The notes: a model not told the origin generated them from the letters alone. Numbered from the stretch's first letter, positions 43,076 to 51,703 are shown. The stretch: DNA of 64,000 nt from Candidatus Thiodiazotropha endoloripes (GCF_001708965.1 NZ_LVJW01000003.1:1116001-1180000), one strand, 5' to 3'. A program made the numbers and translations.

Positions 43076-44002
43076 TCAGCGACCTATTGTCAATCTGTCA
43101 TCTATTTGAACCACTGCCGCAGCCAAGTCCACCGCCAGTGGTATTGCGCCCGCTTGTAAAATCTCCGCTTGATGGGTCTGTGTGATGGCACCGCCGACAA
43201 ATACCGGCTCGTTCACCTTCTGCACCAAAGCAGGCAGGTGACTCTGCAACAGAGCCATCGGTGGTTCCAAGCTGCCGAAAAGGAGCAAGGCTTCACTGTG
43301 GGAGCGGTTGATGGTCATTGGCAGAAGTTCCAGACTCAAATCCGGACCCAATAAAACAGGTCTGTATCCCTGGGTCATCGCTTTCAGGCTGAACAGCAGA
43401 AGTTCCACTTCACTGTATTCGTTCGGCAGACAGGCCCCCAGCAGTCGTCTGCCCCGGGTTTGAGTGGACTGGTGATGAAAGCGTGCGCCGAGTTTGTTGC
43501 GCAGGTAGGTATGAAAGAAGCGGCTTTCCACCTCTGCCAAAGGCTGACTGCTACGCCTTTGGTGCAGCTCGTGGAGCATGGGTTGTAACAGCAGACGGGT
43601 TACCAGCTCGATTGGATAGAGAGAGAGCGCCTCATTGTAGTTGCCATCAAGGGCGTTCTCATCGAATTCGGCAATCGCCTGCAGCATCCTGCTGCGATAG
43701 GTTTCCCATACATCACTCTCTTTCACCTGGGTTGAATCCACACCTTGCAGGTGGGCGCCATTGCCTGAGAGCCGGTTCTTGACCTGACCGATCGAGATAC
43801 CCTGATCGATAAAGTCCATGATCCGCCGGATCAGCTGGATATGTTCATCGGTATAGAGACGATGTCCCTTGGGTGTTCTCTCCGGTTTAATCAGACCATA
43901 GCGTCTTTCCCAGGCACGCAGCGTTACTGGATTGATGCCGGTCAGCTCGGAGACCTTACGAATCGGGTAAAAACCGTTTTTATTTGAGGGTTGTTCTTTC
44001 AT
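43076..44002 (-). CDS. LitR/CarH-type MerR regulator lacking the cobalamin-ligand histidine
   Basis: A 308-residue regulator. Residues 10-78 are a MerR winged helix (IRKVSELTGINPVTLRAWER, GHRLYTDEHIQLIRRI). Residues 95-175 are a helical bundle and 185-300 a Rossmann-like B12-binding-type domain (LLFSLKAMTQGYRPVLLGPDL, FVGGAITQTH). The stretch GACLPNEYSEVELLL occupies the place of the CarH/LitR motif E-x-H-E, with Ser where the cobalt-binding His should be (residues 194-200). It therefore probably cannot use adenosylcobalamin as a light sensor, like the class of LitR proteins that work with a LOV partner. It heads the photolyase operon and likely regulates itself through the sites at 44036-44052. 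Confidence 0.88.
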   Translation of the reverse strand: MKEQPSNKNGFYPIRKVSELTGINPVTLRAWERRYGLIKPERTPKGHRLYTDEHIQLIRRIMDFIDQGISIGQVKNRLSGNGAHLQGVDSTQVKESDVWETYRSRMLQAIAEFDENALDGNYNEALSLYPIELVTRLLLQPMLHELHQRRSSQPLAEVESRFFHTYLRNKLGARFHHQSTQTRGRRLLGACLPNEYSEVELLLFSLKAMTQGYRPVLLGPDLSLELLPMTINRSHSEALLLFGSLEPPMALLQSHLPALVQKVNEPVFVGGAITQTHQAEILQAGAIPLAVDLAAAVVQIDDRLTIGR

Positions 44003-44035
44003 GAACCTGCATGAACCTGATCGAAAAGTTAAAAC

Positions 44036-44073
44036 TTATACATAGTGTACAATAATATTCAGAAATTTGTACT
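44036..44073 (-). promoter_or_regulatory. TTATACA-N3-TGTACAA operator-like site upstream of the MerR gene
   Basis: TATACA (44037-44042) and TGTACA (44046-44051) form an imperfect palindrome TTATACAT-A-GTGTACAA; a further TTGTACT lies at 44067-44073. The site is 34-50 bp upstream of the MerR start codon and also upstream of the divergent hemoglobin gene. It resembles the sites at 24226 and 38035. Confidence 0.6.
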
Positions 44074-44330
44074 TTAAGAATTACCCTGTGATTGAGTGGC
44101 TTTTATTACCATTCAGCTCCAGTCAGAGCTCCAGGGCAAGTTCGGTGATAGTGCTGAAAATCGCTGAGTTTTTTTGTGAAATCAGTGTGGTAAAGGTGTT
44201 AAAAGAGGAAATAATATTTTCATCGATTGATTATTCTGCTTGAGGCAGGGTACCAATTCTGTTTTATTTGCCGACTCAATCGATCAGATTGATATTCACT
44301 GTTCGGCTTTATTATCGGGTATCGAAGATC

Positions 44331-44720
44331 ATGCAACCTGCGGCAACACATTATGAAAGACTCGGGGGCGAAAAATCGGTACGTGAACTGGTCGATCGCT
44401 TCTATGACCTGATGGATGATCAGGACGAACTGACTGAATTACGCCAGCTGCATGCAAAAAGTCTCAAGGTCTCTCGGGAGAAGTTGTTTATGTTTCTCTC
44501 AGGCTGGTTGGGTGGACCATCTCTGTATACTGATAAGTATGGTCATCCAAGGCTCAGAGCGCGTCATCTTCCCTTCAGTATCGGCATCGAAGAGCGGGAC
44601 CAATGGATGCAATGTATGAAGAGAGCCATGCAGCAGATGTCACTGGATGAGTCACTGCAGGAGGAGTTGCTTCAGGCTTTTTTTAAAACAGCGGATTTCA
44701 TGCGTAACCGGGAAGATTGA
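44331..44720 (+). CDS. group II truncated hemoglobin
   Basis: A 129-residue 2-on-2 globin (HYERLGGEKSVRELVDRFYDLM, FLSGWLGGPSLY, KYGHPRLRARHLPFSIG with the proximal His, and ERDQWMQCMKRAMQQ with the group II Trp at G8). Such proteins bind oxygen and nitric oxide and are linked to oxidative or nitrosative protection. ATG 44331 gives the usual length; an upstream start would add 21 non-globin residues. Divergent from the MerR regulator with 328 bp between them. Confidence 0.92.
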   Translation: MQPAATHYERLGGEKSVRELVDRFYDLMDDQDELTELRQLHAKSLKVSREKLFMFLSGWLGGPSLYTDKYGHPRLRARHLPFSIGIEERDQWMQCMKRAMQQMSLDESLQEELLQAFFKTADFMRNRED

Positions 44721-44842
44721 GTTTCTTACCAGAGCATGGATATGCCAATGCTCAGCCATCGCGTTGGAAACTGATGGTCTGTTTCAATGGCAAGGGTTGA
44801 AGCTGCACAACGCCATTCAAGATTTCTTCGAAAAAAAGCTCC

Positions 44843-45265
44843 TCAATCGATCAGAACACCTTTCTGGGCATACCAGGCTCTGTCTATACGCCAGCTGACC
44901 CGCTCGATATCTTGCCTGCTGAGGACCAGTTCGCGCACTTTTCCCTGGATTTTTCCCAGCTGTTTCTGTGCCGCAATCACAGCGGGATCCTGTTCGCTTT
45001 TACGACTCAAACGGGGAAAAATCATACTGAGAAATTTCACCGCTGGTACAGCACTGGTTCTGGGGGTGGAGAGTATCGCCGTCGTTCCTTTGATCTCCAA
45101 TGCTTTGAACCTGTAAGGATAGGCTGCAATTTGCTTATCCTGCTTGAGCATCTCATCGATCTCTGCAAGTCTGAAGTCTAGGGTTAGCAGCCAGGCCAAC
45201 AGGCTCAAACCTACCAGACTGCCCAATATGCCGGCATAGATCCTGGTGCCGCGGTCAAGACTCAT
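44843..45265 (-). CDS. membrane-anchored protein of unknown function
   Basis: A 140-residue protein with one N-terminal helix (residues 8-30, IYAGILGSLVGLSLLAWLLTL) and a periplasmic or cytoplasmic domain rich in charged residues, ending RVSWRIDRAWYAQKGVLID. I do not recognise it. ATG 45265 is preferred because AGGAG lies seven bases upstream; an earlier ATG at 45292 has none. It stands alone between the hemoglobin gene and the rhodanese. Confidence 0.6.
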   Translation of the reverse strand: MSLDRGTRIYAGILGSLVGLSLLAWLLTLDFRLAEIDEMLKQDKQIAAYPYRFKALEIKGTTAILSTPRTSAVPAVKFLSMIFPRLSRKSEQDPAVIAAQKQLGKIQGKVRELVLSRQDIERVSWRIDRAWYAQKGVLID

Positions 45266-45447
45266 GGTATTGCTCCTGAAAATCGACAGCATATTGAATC
45301 CTGCTCGTGAGGCTCAATGACAATCCTCATGGGCCGTGACTTATCTCTCCTGGCAATCGTCATGGCCCTGGAATTTAGAGGCAACAGGAACGGTGGTTAA
45401 AAATGAGCTGTGCAGTTGATCGTCAGGCGCTCGGAAATCCCTATCTT

Positions 45448-46359
45448 CTACAGGGCAAAATCACCGCTGTATGGTTCTTCACCTTCAACAACAGGCAAGG
45501 TCAAGCGGTTGCCCCAGTGTGACCATCCGCCATTGTAGAGTCGCACATCGGTATATCCGAGATGTTTGAGTTGCAAATAGGTGAGGCTCATACGAAAGCC
45601 GTCGTGACAGTAGACATAAATTGTCTTGTCTTTGGCGATCTCTTTATAGAGTGAGGCAATGGCTTCATCGTCACGCCACTTTTGTGCACTTGTGCCATCC
45701 AGACTGACGATGTTGATTGCGCCGGGAATATGTCCGGCGGATATCGAGTGTTTGACCACCTTCCCGGTATACATCTCCCGTGGTCTGGCATCGAGCAGGA
45801 CAAAATTCGGGTCACGACTCGATACGATGTTGTCATAGACATCTGTCCATTCGACAAACAGCTTAGGATTGGCCGCTTTCAGGGTGACGCTGCCGGGCTT
45901 TGGTTGTGGCGTGGGGTCTGTTGTCATCTCCTCGAAGGCACTCCAATCCACAGTGCCACCATTGAGAATCTTTACCTGTTCAGTATTGAAGCCGTAGAGT
46001 TCAAGCAGGTAGAAGAGACGTGTTGTCAGAGCGGTGTTTGAGTCGTCATAGAGGATCAGGGTGGAGTCATCATTGACGCCCCATTGACGTAAGGTGGACT
46101 GGAACTGATCTTTAGAGGGAAAACGCATCAATGGATAGCCCTGGTTGTCTCCAAGATCCTTGAATCGCTGTACCTGAATCGCACCAGGAATATGTCCCAC
46201 TGTATGGTAGCGATGTGGATGATAGCGGACTTCGAGAATGACCAGATTGTCATCGTCGATGTGCTCGGATAACCAGTCCGAATCTACCAGAAATTCCGCT
46301 TCGGCAAAAACGCAGGTTGAGATCAGAAATAGGAGAGAGAACAGTAAAGGGTGTTTCAT
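45448..46359 (-). CDS. secreted two-domain rhodanese (sulfurtransferase)
   Basis: A 303-residue periplasmic protein with a signal peptide (LLFSLLFLISTCVFA) and two rhodanese domains. The first (about 25-140) has LVILEVRYHPHRYHTVGHIPGAI but no catalytic Cys. The second (about 165-295) has LLDARPREMYTG, HIPGAIN and the active loop YCHDGFRMS with the catalytic Cys. Such enzymes transfer sulfane sulfur from thiosulfate or polysulfide to thiols or cyanide, in keeping with a sulfur-metabolising organism. Start ATG 46359 places the signal peptide at the N-terminus. Confidence 0.88.
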   Translation of the reverse strand: MKHPLLFSLLFLISTCVFAEAEFLVDSDWLSEHIDDDNLVILEVRYHPHRYHTVGHIPGAIQVQRFKDLGDNQGYPLMRFPSKDQFQSTLRQWGVNDDSTLILYDDSNTALTTRLFYLLELYGFNTEQVKILNGGTVDWSAFEEMTTDPTPQPKPGSVTLKAANPKLFVEWTDVYDNIVSSRDPNFVLLDARPREMYTGKVVKHSISAGHIPGAINIVSLDGTSAQKWRDDEAIASLYKEIAKDKTIYVYCHDGFRMSLTYLQLKHLGYTDVRLYNGGWSHWGNRLTLPVVEGEEPYSGDFAL

Positions 46360-46626
46360 CGTATCACTCAAAGGTATTGATTTTTATGCAGGTTTGTTCA
46401 AGCTGATTATTATGATTGTCGATCACAAATACTTTAGCTGAATCACCGGTTTATTCAATCACATTAAGTGATACTGGGATCCGTTTGCAGAGATTGTCGA
46501 CTGTTTTTACAGCTAGAATAACTGTCCGTTCTGGAAAAAACGTTTTCAACAGGCGGATTGACCGAGTGAGAAGCGGAACTGGAAAGCGGGAAGATGGGCC
46601 CGATATCCGGACCCATCTGTCGTTAA

Positions 46627-46649
46627 TGATTCGTGTTAACAGGCCCTAG
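46627..46649. repeat. copy of the GTGTTAACAGGCCCTAG repeat at a stop codon
   Basis: Identical over 23 bases to 40541-40563. The CTA at 46646-46648, read on the minus strand, is the TAG stop of the SPOR protein gene. Confidence 0.75.
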
Positions 46650-48187
46650 TTGATCAGATAGGACTGAACCTGTTTCATGGTATGCAGAGAGGGTTTTTTC
46701 CGCTCAATGTATCTGGGTAATCCGTTCAATCTGCTTTCAGCCTCCTGACGACTGGCGTAGTTACCATAAATCAGGGCAAACTGCTTGGATTGGTTAACGG
46801 TAACAGGAATGTAGGCAAGCTCATCCTTTAGCTGTTTGCTGTAGCGCTCCGCCAGTTTGTAGAGTTGTTGTTTGTCAGTCACAGTTGCGATGTGAATGGT
46901 GTAGTTTTCAGCGGGTTGTTGTGCGAGCCACTGGCCACTGTGGATGACCCCGCCTTTACCGACGGATCTGTTCGGCCGGATGTTGTTGACTCGGCCATCG
47001 AGGGTATCAACCTGATCGCCAATATGGGATATCTGCTGGTTGAGTGTTTCAATCTCCTGCTGCATGACTTTGTCATTCTGCAGGGATTTATCGCCAAGCT
47101 GGAGTAACAGGTTCTCATTCACTGACAGTTGCTGGCTGTTCTCAGTAACACCACTCTGCAGTTGCAGGTTCTGCTGCTGTTCAGCTGTCCAGTTTGACTG
47201 GTTGTAGAGGTAGTAGCCCAACAGCGCGACCAACAACAAGCCAATGGCACTGCCAAGCAAACGGAAATGCTTTTTCTCAACCATGATCAGACTGTAGAGT
47301 GCCCTGGCCGTCTGTCCTGTACGATCCTGCAGATCGGATATTTGCTCAGTGTGCTGTGCGGTCTGACTTCTGAGCTCTTCGATGGCAGTGGCAAGTTCGG
47401 ATGTTCTGTTGTTCAGAATCGTTGTGGAGCGGGAGAGCTCACGACTTTTGTTTGTCAGTTCTTGCGCCGTGGTATCGAGGTGAGCAATACGTTTCTCCAA
47501 TGCCTGATCCACTTCCTGCATCTTTAACAGGCGGGCCTGACTGGATTTAATCTCCTCTTCAGCCTTAACCAGGTCCTGGCTGATTACATCGGTTTTGTTA
47601 TCGAGCGCATCATCCCGTTGCTGAGTATCAGTTGCCAGGGTATTGATTTCGTTGAGCAGCTCTCCTTCCAGTTCATGCAACAATTTTGCATTGTCTTTAA
47701 TACTTTTATTGAGCGCTTTGGTGGTTAACTTGGATTTTTTTGAGAGCTCATCTGTCCGCTCGATCAGGGTCAGGAGACCTTCATTCAATGTCCCCATTTC
47801 TGATTCGGTTTTTTCACTGACCTGGGTCAGTTGCTTGGTAACCGATCTGATCTCTCTACTGATTTGGGTCGACTTGCCGGAGAGTGATTTGTAGGCGTCA
47901 TCCAGATCACCGAGTTGTTGATAGGCTTCCGAAACTTTGCTCGTCAAATCACTGCCTTTTTCACTCAGATCAAGAAGTTTCGATTTTACGCCTTTATTGG
48001 CACTGCTCAATTCACTTCTCAGATTATCGAGGTCGGCATCGATCATGCCGATTTTTCGATTGAGTTCATTGGGAAGCGAGGCGGTGTTGCTGCCGGATTC
48101 CAGCGATATGAGTTTTTTCTGGGAAGTGCTGTCCGGTGAATCTTCAGCCACGTTAGATGGTTCAATAGCGTGTTTTGAATTGGACAT
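46646..48187 (-). CDS. coiled-coil membrane protein with C-terminal SPOR domain
   Basis: A 513-residue bitopic protein: residues 25-300 are a long coiled coil (heptads rich in Leu, Ser, Gln and Glu), 308-330 a membrane helix (LLGSAIGLLLVALLGYYLY), 340-400 a second short coiled coil, and 430-513 a SPOR-like domain (NYTIHIATVTDKQQLYKLAER, FALIYGNYASRQEAESRL). SPOR domains bind denuded septal peptidoglycan, so a role in division or cell-wall organisation is likely. The long cytoplasmic coil before the helix is unusual for SPOR proteins. No partner genes are recognised nearby. Confidence 0.8.
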   Translation of the reverse strand: MSNSKHAIEPSNVAEDSPDSTSQKKLISLESGSNTASLPNELNRKIGMIDADLDNLRSELSSANKGVKSKLLDLSEKGSDLTSKVSEAYQQLGDLDDAYKSLSGKSTQISREIRSVTKQLTQVSEKTESEMGTLNEGLLTLIERTDELSKKSKLTTKALNKSIKDNAKLLHELEGELLNEINTLATDTQQRDDALDNKTDVISQDLVKAEEEIKSSQARLLKMQEVDQALEKRIAHLDTTAQELTNKSRELSRSTTILNNRTSELATAIEELRSQTAQHTEQISDLQDRTGQTARALYSLIMVEKKHFRLLGSAIGLLLVALLGYYLYNQSNWTAEQQQNLQLQSGVTENSQQLSVNENLLLQLGDKSLQNDKVMQQEIETLNQQISHIGDQVDTLDGRVNNIRPNRSVGKGGVIHSGQWLAQQPAENYTIHIATVTDKQQLYKLAERYSKQLKDELAYIPVTVNQSKQFALIYGNYASRQEAESRLNGLPRYIERKKPSLHTMKQVQSYLIN

Positions 48188-48404
48188 GGTGTAGCCCTCG
48201 AATTGCGATGCGCGTGGGGCGTACTAGCGCATTTTATAAGAATAAGAATCCCCTCGGTCGACTAAATTAGCAAATAGTAATATACAAATATAATTAGTTT
48301 TGTTTATGGCTTTCCGTTTGATCATAAAAACATAGATAACCTACTGTTATTAATAGGAAAAATCTTTTGAAGTTTTGAGCGGTCGAAATAGATTAGGGGG
48401 AGTA

Positions 48405-48605
48405 TTATCCCCGATTGATTCCTAACGCCCGAGATTGAGGCCCAGGATTATGGGTTTGGTTCTGCTTGAAGCCAGGATACTGGTCGATACGCCAGCGCTG
48501 TTCCTGGTGATCTTCCGGGTCGACGAACCTGAGTTTTGACCAAGAGGCAATCCCCACAATGAACAATAATATTAAAATGATCGAGACAGATTTCTGGGTA
48601 AACAT
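48405..48605 (-). CDS. small single-helix membrane protein
   Basis: A possible 66-residue protein with one hydrophobic helix (SVSIILILLFIVGIASW) near the N-terminus and a hydrophilic tail rich in Gln, Arg and Pro. ATG 48605 has a weak ribosome site. It lies between two divergent genes; composition favours a real gene but no homolog is recognised. Confidence 0.4.
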   Translation of the reverse strand: MFTQKSVSIILILLFIVGIASWSKLRFVDPEDHQEQRWRIDQYPGFKQNQTHNPGPQSRALGINRG

Positions 48606-48650
48606 ATGGCGTAGTATAAAGGAACCTCTGATTAATTCAGGATACAACCT

Positions 48651-50771
48651 GTGGGTAAATACCAGTTTCATAAAGTGAGGCTCCGTATCAGCAATCGATC
48701 ATCCCGGCAGACAGGTTTGAATAACTTAAAAAAACTCGCTTACCTGGTGTTTGGGTTGTATCTGCTGTGTATCTCCCGGACAGCTGTTTCGTTGAGTGAC
48801 TTTTCGATACGGACTGATAATTTAAGTTCCGATGAATGGTCTGCAGAGGGGATACATCTTAATCTGCATCAGACTGCAGAGGGGCTTGGTTTACAGTTGA
48901 CTCTCTCTGAATTCAATCATCAGGCACTGGTTGGTTCCGTCAAGGGGATTGATTTTCGTTGTGCAGAAGTGCAGCAGGTTAACCACAGCTATTTCTGCCC
49001 ACAAGGATATTTATCGATTGCAGAATCCCCTTATGGTGGTCAGCAGGCGAATGTGGAATTGAACTATATCGATTCAGAGCATATTGAGATCAAGCTGGAT
49101 GGATTGATTATTGCCCAAGGAGGGGTGAGTTTTGATCTGAAGATGACAAAACCTAACTGGCAGTTGAATCTGAATGGGTCGGAACTGAATTTTGATAAGC
49201 TCAGGGCGCTACTCCCAAGGGAAGTAGTTCCGCAGTCGTGGGATGTTTCAGCCAGTATATCGGTCAAAGCCAAACTATCCGGCTCCACATCGACACTACA
49301 GCAGGCTGATGTCAGCGTTGAAATCAAACAACTCAATTATGCTGATGAGGAAGGCCTTCAAGTGGCGGAGGACGGCTCAGGAAAAGTGCATATTCAAACC
49401 GAGAAGCGAAATAGGGGATGGTTTGGATCCGCCCGATTGCTGCTCGATCAAGGTCAGTACTACTCTGATCCTTATTATATTGACCTAACTGATGCCCCCC
49501 TTCATCTGAAACTCAAAGGGGATTGGATAACAGCGCTGAACCAACTGCAATTGAAGCAAGCTGATTTACAATGGCTGCCTACTGTAGATTTGAAGGGGAG
49601 TGCCCAGATTGATCTGACAGAATTGGCTGTCCAGCGCGCAAACATCCAGTTTGGGACCGACCATTTGGATCAGCTCTATCAAACTGTCATCCAACCGATG
49701 GTGATCGGCAGTATGGCCGATGAGCTGGAGATTACTGGTGGAATAGAAGGAGAGATTGAACTTGTTGATGGTGAGGTTGTGCGGTTCAGGTCTGAGCTTA
49801 AGTCGATCGATGTGGACGATTTGCGGGGTGTGTTCGCGCTGAATGATCTGCATGGTTTATTGGCCTGGTCAAATCGTGAAATTGCACAAACCAGCCAATT
49901 CAATGTAAAAACGGGACATCTCTATCAAATTCCCCATGGCCCACTTAGTGTCAATCTGCAGGCTTTGCCGAATGGTATCAGCTTACTAAAGCCTCTCGAT
50001 ATCCAACTGCTCGGTGGTCATATCACCATAGATCGACTGGAGGCGAAAAATTTGTTTCAAGGTAGCCCCGAATGGGAGACTGGCGCTGAAGTTATCAATC
50101 TCTCTTTAGAGGAGCTCTCTACAGCTTTCGATTGGCCAACCCTGAGTGGTGAGCTGAATGGTAAACTGCCGAGGATGCACTATCTGGATGAATCCCTGGA
50201 TTTTGATGGTGCGTTGCAGGTGGATGTGTTTGGCGGACAGGTCAAGGTTGAAGAATTGAAAATCAAACAGCCTTTGGGCCGGGTTCCGGAGCTTTTTGCA
50301 TCAGCTGATATGAATGGACTGGATCTGGAACAGATAACCCGTACCTTCTCGTTTGGTCATATCGAGGGAGGCCTGGAGGGGTGGATTAACGGGTTACATC
50401 TTTTGAATTGGGAGCCAGTGGCGTTTCAGGCTCAATTCAACTCGCCAGAGGATGATGACCTGCCACATCGGATCAGTCAGCGGGCAGTGGATAATCTTAC
50501 ATCCATCGGGAATGGAATGGGTGGCAGTCTACAGAATACATTCTTGGGTATTTTCAAAGAGTTTCGCTACAATCGAATAGAGTTACAAGCCAATCTTGAT
50601 GGGGATCTTGCCGAGTTGGGTGGTATCGACCATCCTAACGGGGGCTACTATCTGGTGAAAGGGGCCGGTTTACCGAGAATCGATGTGATAGCTCGCAATC
50701 GACGTGTAGCCTGGAAGACATTGGTTGAACGTCTGAAAAATATCCGTGTCGAAGGGATGAAGGTGCAGTAG
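48651..50771 (+). CDS. ydbH: YdbH-like intermembrane AsmA-family protein
   Basis: A 706-residue, beta-rich, envelope-spanning protein with an N-terminal hydrophobic segment (KLAYLVFGLYLLCISRTAVS). The C-terminal part (PHRISQRAVDNLTSIGNG, FKEFRYNRIELQANLDGDL) matches the YdbH family, whose E. coli member bridges inner and outer membranes and moves phospholipids together with TamB and YhdP. The YdbL-type gene follows on the same strand, as in E. coli. The GTG at 48651 or a TTG at 48717 could be the start; the latter would put the hydrophobic segment right at the N-terminus. Confidence 0.8.
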   Translation: MGKYQFHKVRLRISNRSSRQTGLNNLKKLAYLVFGLYLLCISRTAVSLSDFSIRTDNLSSDEWSAEGIHLNLHQTAEGLGLQLTLSEFNHQALVGSVKGIDFRCAEVQQVNHSYFCPQGYLSIAESPYGGQQANVELNYIDSEHIEIKLDGLIIAQGGVSFDLKMTKPNWQLNLNGSELNFDKLRALLPREVVPQSWDVSASISVKAKLSGSTSTLQQADVSVEIKQLNYADEEGLQVAEDGSGKVHIQTEKRNRGWFGSARLLLDQGQYYSDPYYIDLTDAPLHLKLKGDWITALNQLQLKQADLQWLPTVDLKGSAQIDLTELAVQRANIQFGTDHLDQLYQTVIQPMVIGSMADELEITGGIEGEIELVDGEVVRFRSELKSIDVDDLRGVFALNDLHGLLAWSNREIAQTSQFNVKTGHLYQIPHGPLSVNLQALPNGISLLKPLDIQLLGGHITIDRLEAKNLFQGSPEWETGAEVINLSLEELSTAFDWPTLSGELNGKLPRMHYLDESLDFDGALQVDVFGGQVKVEELKIKQPLGRVPELFASADMNGLDLEQITRTFSFGHIEGGLEGWINGLHLLNWEPVAFQAQFNSPEDDDLPHRISQRAVDNLTSIGNGMGGSLQNTFLGIFKEFRYNRIELQANLDGDLAELGGIDHPNGGYYLVKGAGLPRIDVIARNRRVAWKTLVERLKNIRVEGMKVQ

Positions 50772-50921
50772 CCTGCTCTTTGCCACAAGCAATTTCGGAT
50801 TAAGTCACTTTTCGTCGCTCCGTCCAATACCGGAATAGAGGAGCGCCAGCAGACCAGTTTTAACATCTGCCGGAATGCCTGAACGATCAGAATAAACTAT
50901 GTGATGAGGATATACAGACTT

Positions 50922-51572
50922 ATGATAAAGCGAACAGTTATGTTGCGATCTTTTTTTGGCTATCTATTGATCGCATTGAGCCTGGCAGCCTGTGTAACCA
51001 TTAATATCTATTTTCCAGCCGCAGCTGCTGAAGAGGCTGCCAGGGTAATTGTTCGAGATGTGTTGGGTGATGAAGCCAATCCTGATCAACCTCAGGAGAG
51101 CCAACCCGAAACGAAACTGGATGATGACCAATCCTTCTATCAATTCAACACTACAAAATTGACATCCGCGGCTGAAGCGATAGTGAATTTTGTCATACCG
51201 CCTGCTCATGCGGAACAACCCAACATCGATATCTCATCACCCTCGATCCGCAAGTTGCGTGCATCCATGTCTAAACGACAGGCCAGACTGACCGGTTTTT
51301 ATCGATCCGGCGCCTTGGGTTTTACCAATAAAGGTCTGATTAAAATACGTGATTTGAAAAAGATTCCCCTGAAGGATAGAAACCGGGTGAAGAAGCTGGT
51401 GGCCGATGAAAACGGAGACCGGAATTCGCTCTATACAGAGATTGCCCGTGCCAATGGTCACCCGGAGTGGGAGCAGAGTATTCGTGATATTTTTGCTCGT
51501 GTGTGGATTGAAGAGGCTCCTAAGGGATATTGGTATCAGAACAGCAAGGGGAAATGGCAGCGAAGTGAGTGA
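50922..51572 (+). CDS. ydbL: YdbL-family (DUF1318) lipoprotein with YnbE-like N-terminus
   Basis: A 216-residue protein with a lipobox (LSLAACVTINIYFPA, Cys near residue 26) followed by an acidic linker and a DUF1318/YdbL domain (MSKRQARLTGFYRSGALGFTNKGLIKIRD, NRVKKLVADENGDRNSLYTEIARANG, GYWYQNSKGKW). In E. coli, YnbE (lipoprotein) and YdbL (periplasmic) are separate partners of YdbH; here one polypeptide seems to combine both. The gene follows ydbH after 150 bp. Start choice among 50904, 50922 and 50940 is uncertain. Confidence 0.82.
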   Translation: MIKRTVMLRSFFGYLLIALSLAACVTINIYFPAAAAEEAARVIVRDVLGDEANPDQPQESQPETKLDDDQSFYQFNTTKLTSAAEAIVNFVIPPAHAEQPNIDISSPSIRKLRASMSKRQARLTGFYRSGALGFTNKGLIKIRDLKKIPLKDRNRVKKLVADENGDRNSLYTEIARANGHPEWEQSIRDIFARVWIEEAPKGYWYQNSKGKWQRSE

Positions 51573-51670
51573 TACATTTTGCTTCGCATTTACAATCAAT
51601 CAGTGCTGAGCCGGTCCTTAGATCGCTAACCTTTTCGCCCATCTGCCATGATTGAGTGTTGGAGCGAAAC

Positions 51671-51703
51671 TAGGGCCTATTGGGTTAGTGTTAACAGGCC
51701 CTA
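51671..51703. repeat. 33-bp palindromic repeat, second full copy
   Basis: TAGGGCCT and AGGCCCTA arms around TTGGGTTAGTGTTAAC; it differs from the 27496-27528 copy at one base. The right CTA (51701-51703) is the TAG stop of the minus-strand kinase. The left TAG is not a stop here; the plus gene ends 98 bp earlier. Confidence 0.8.
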
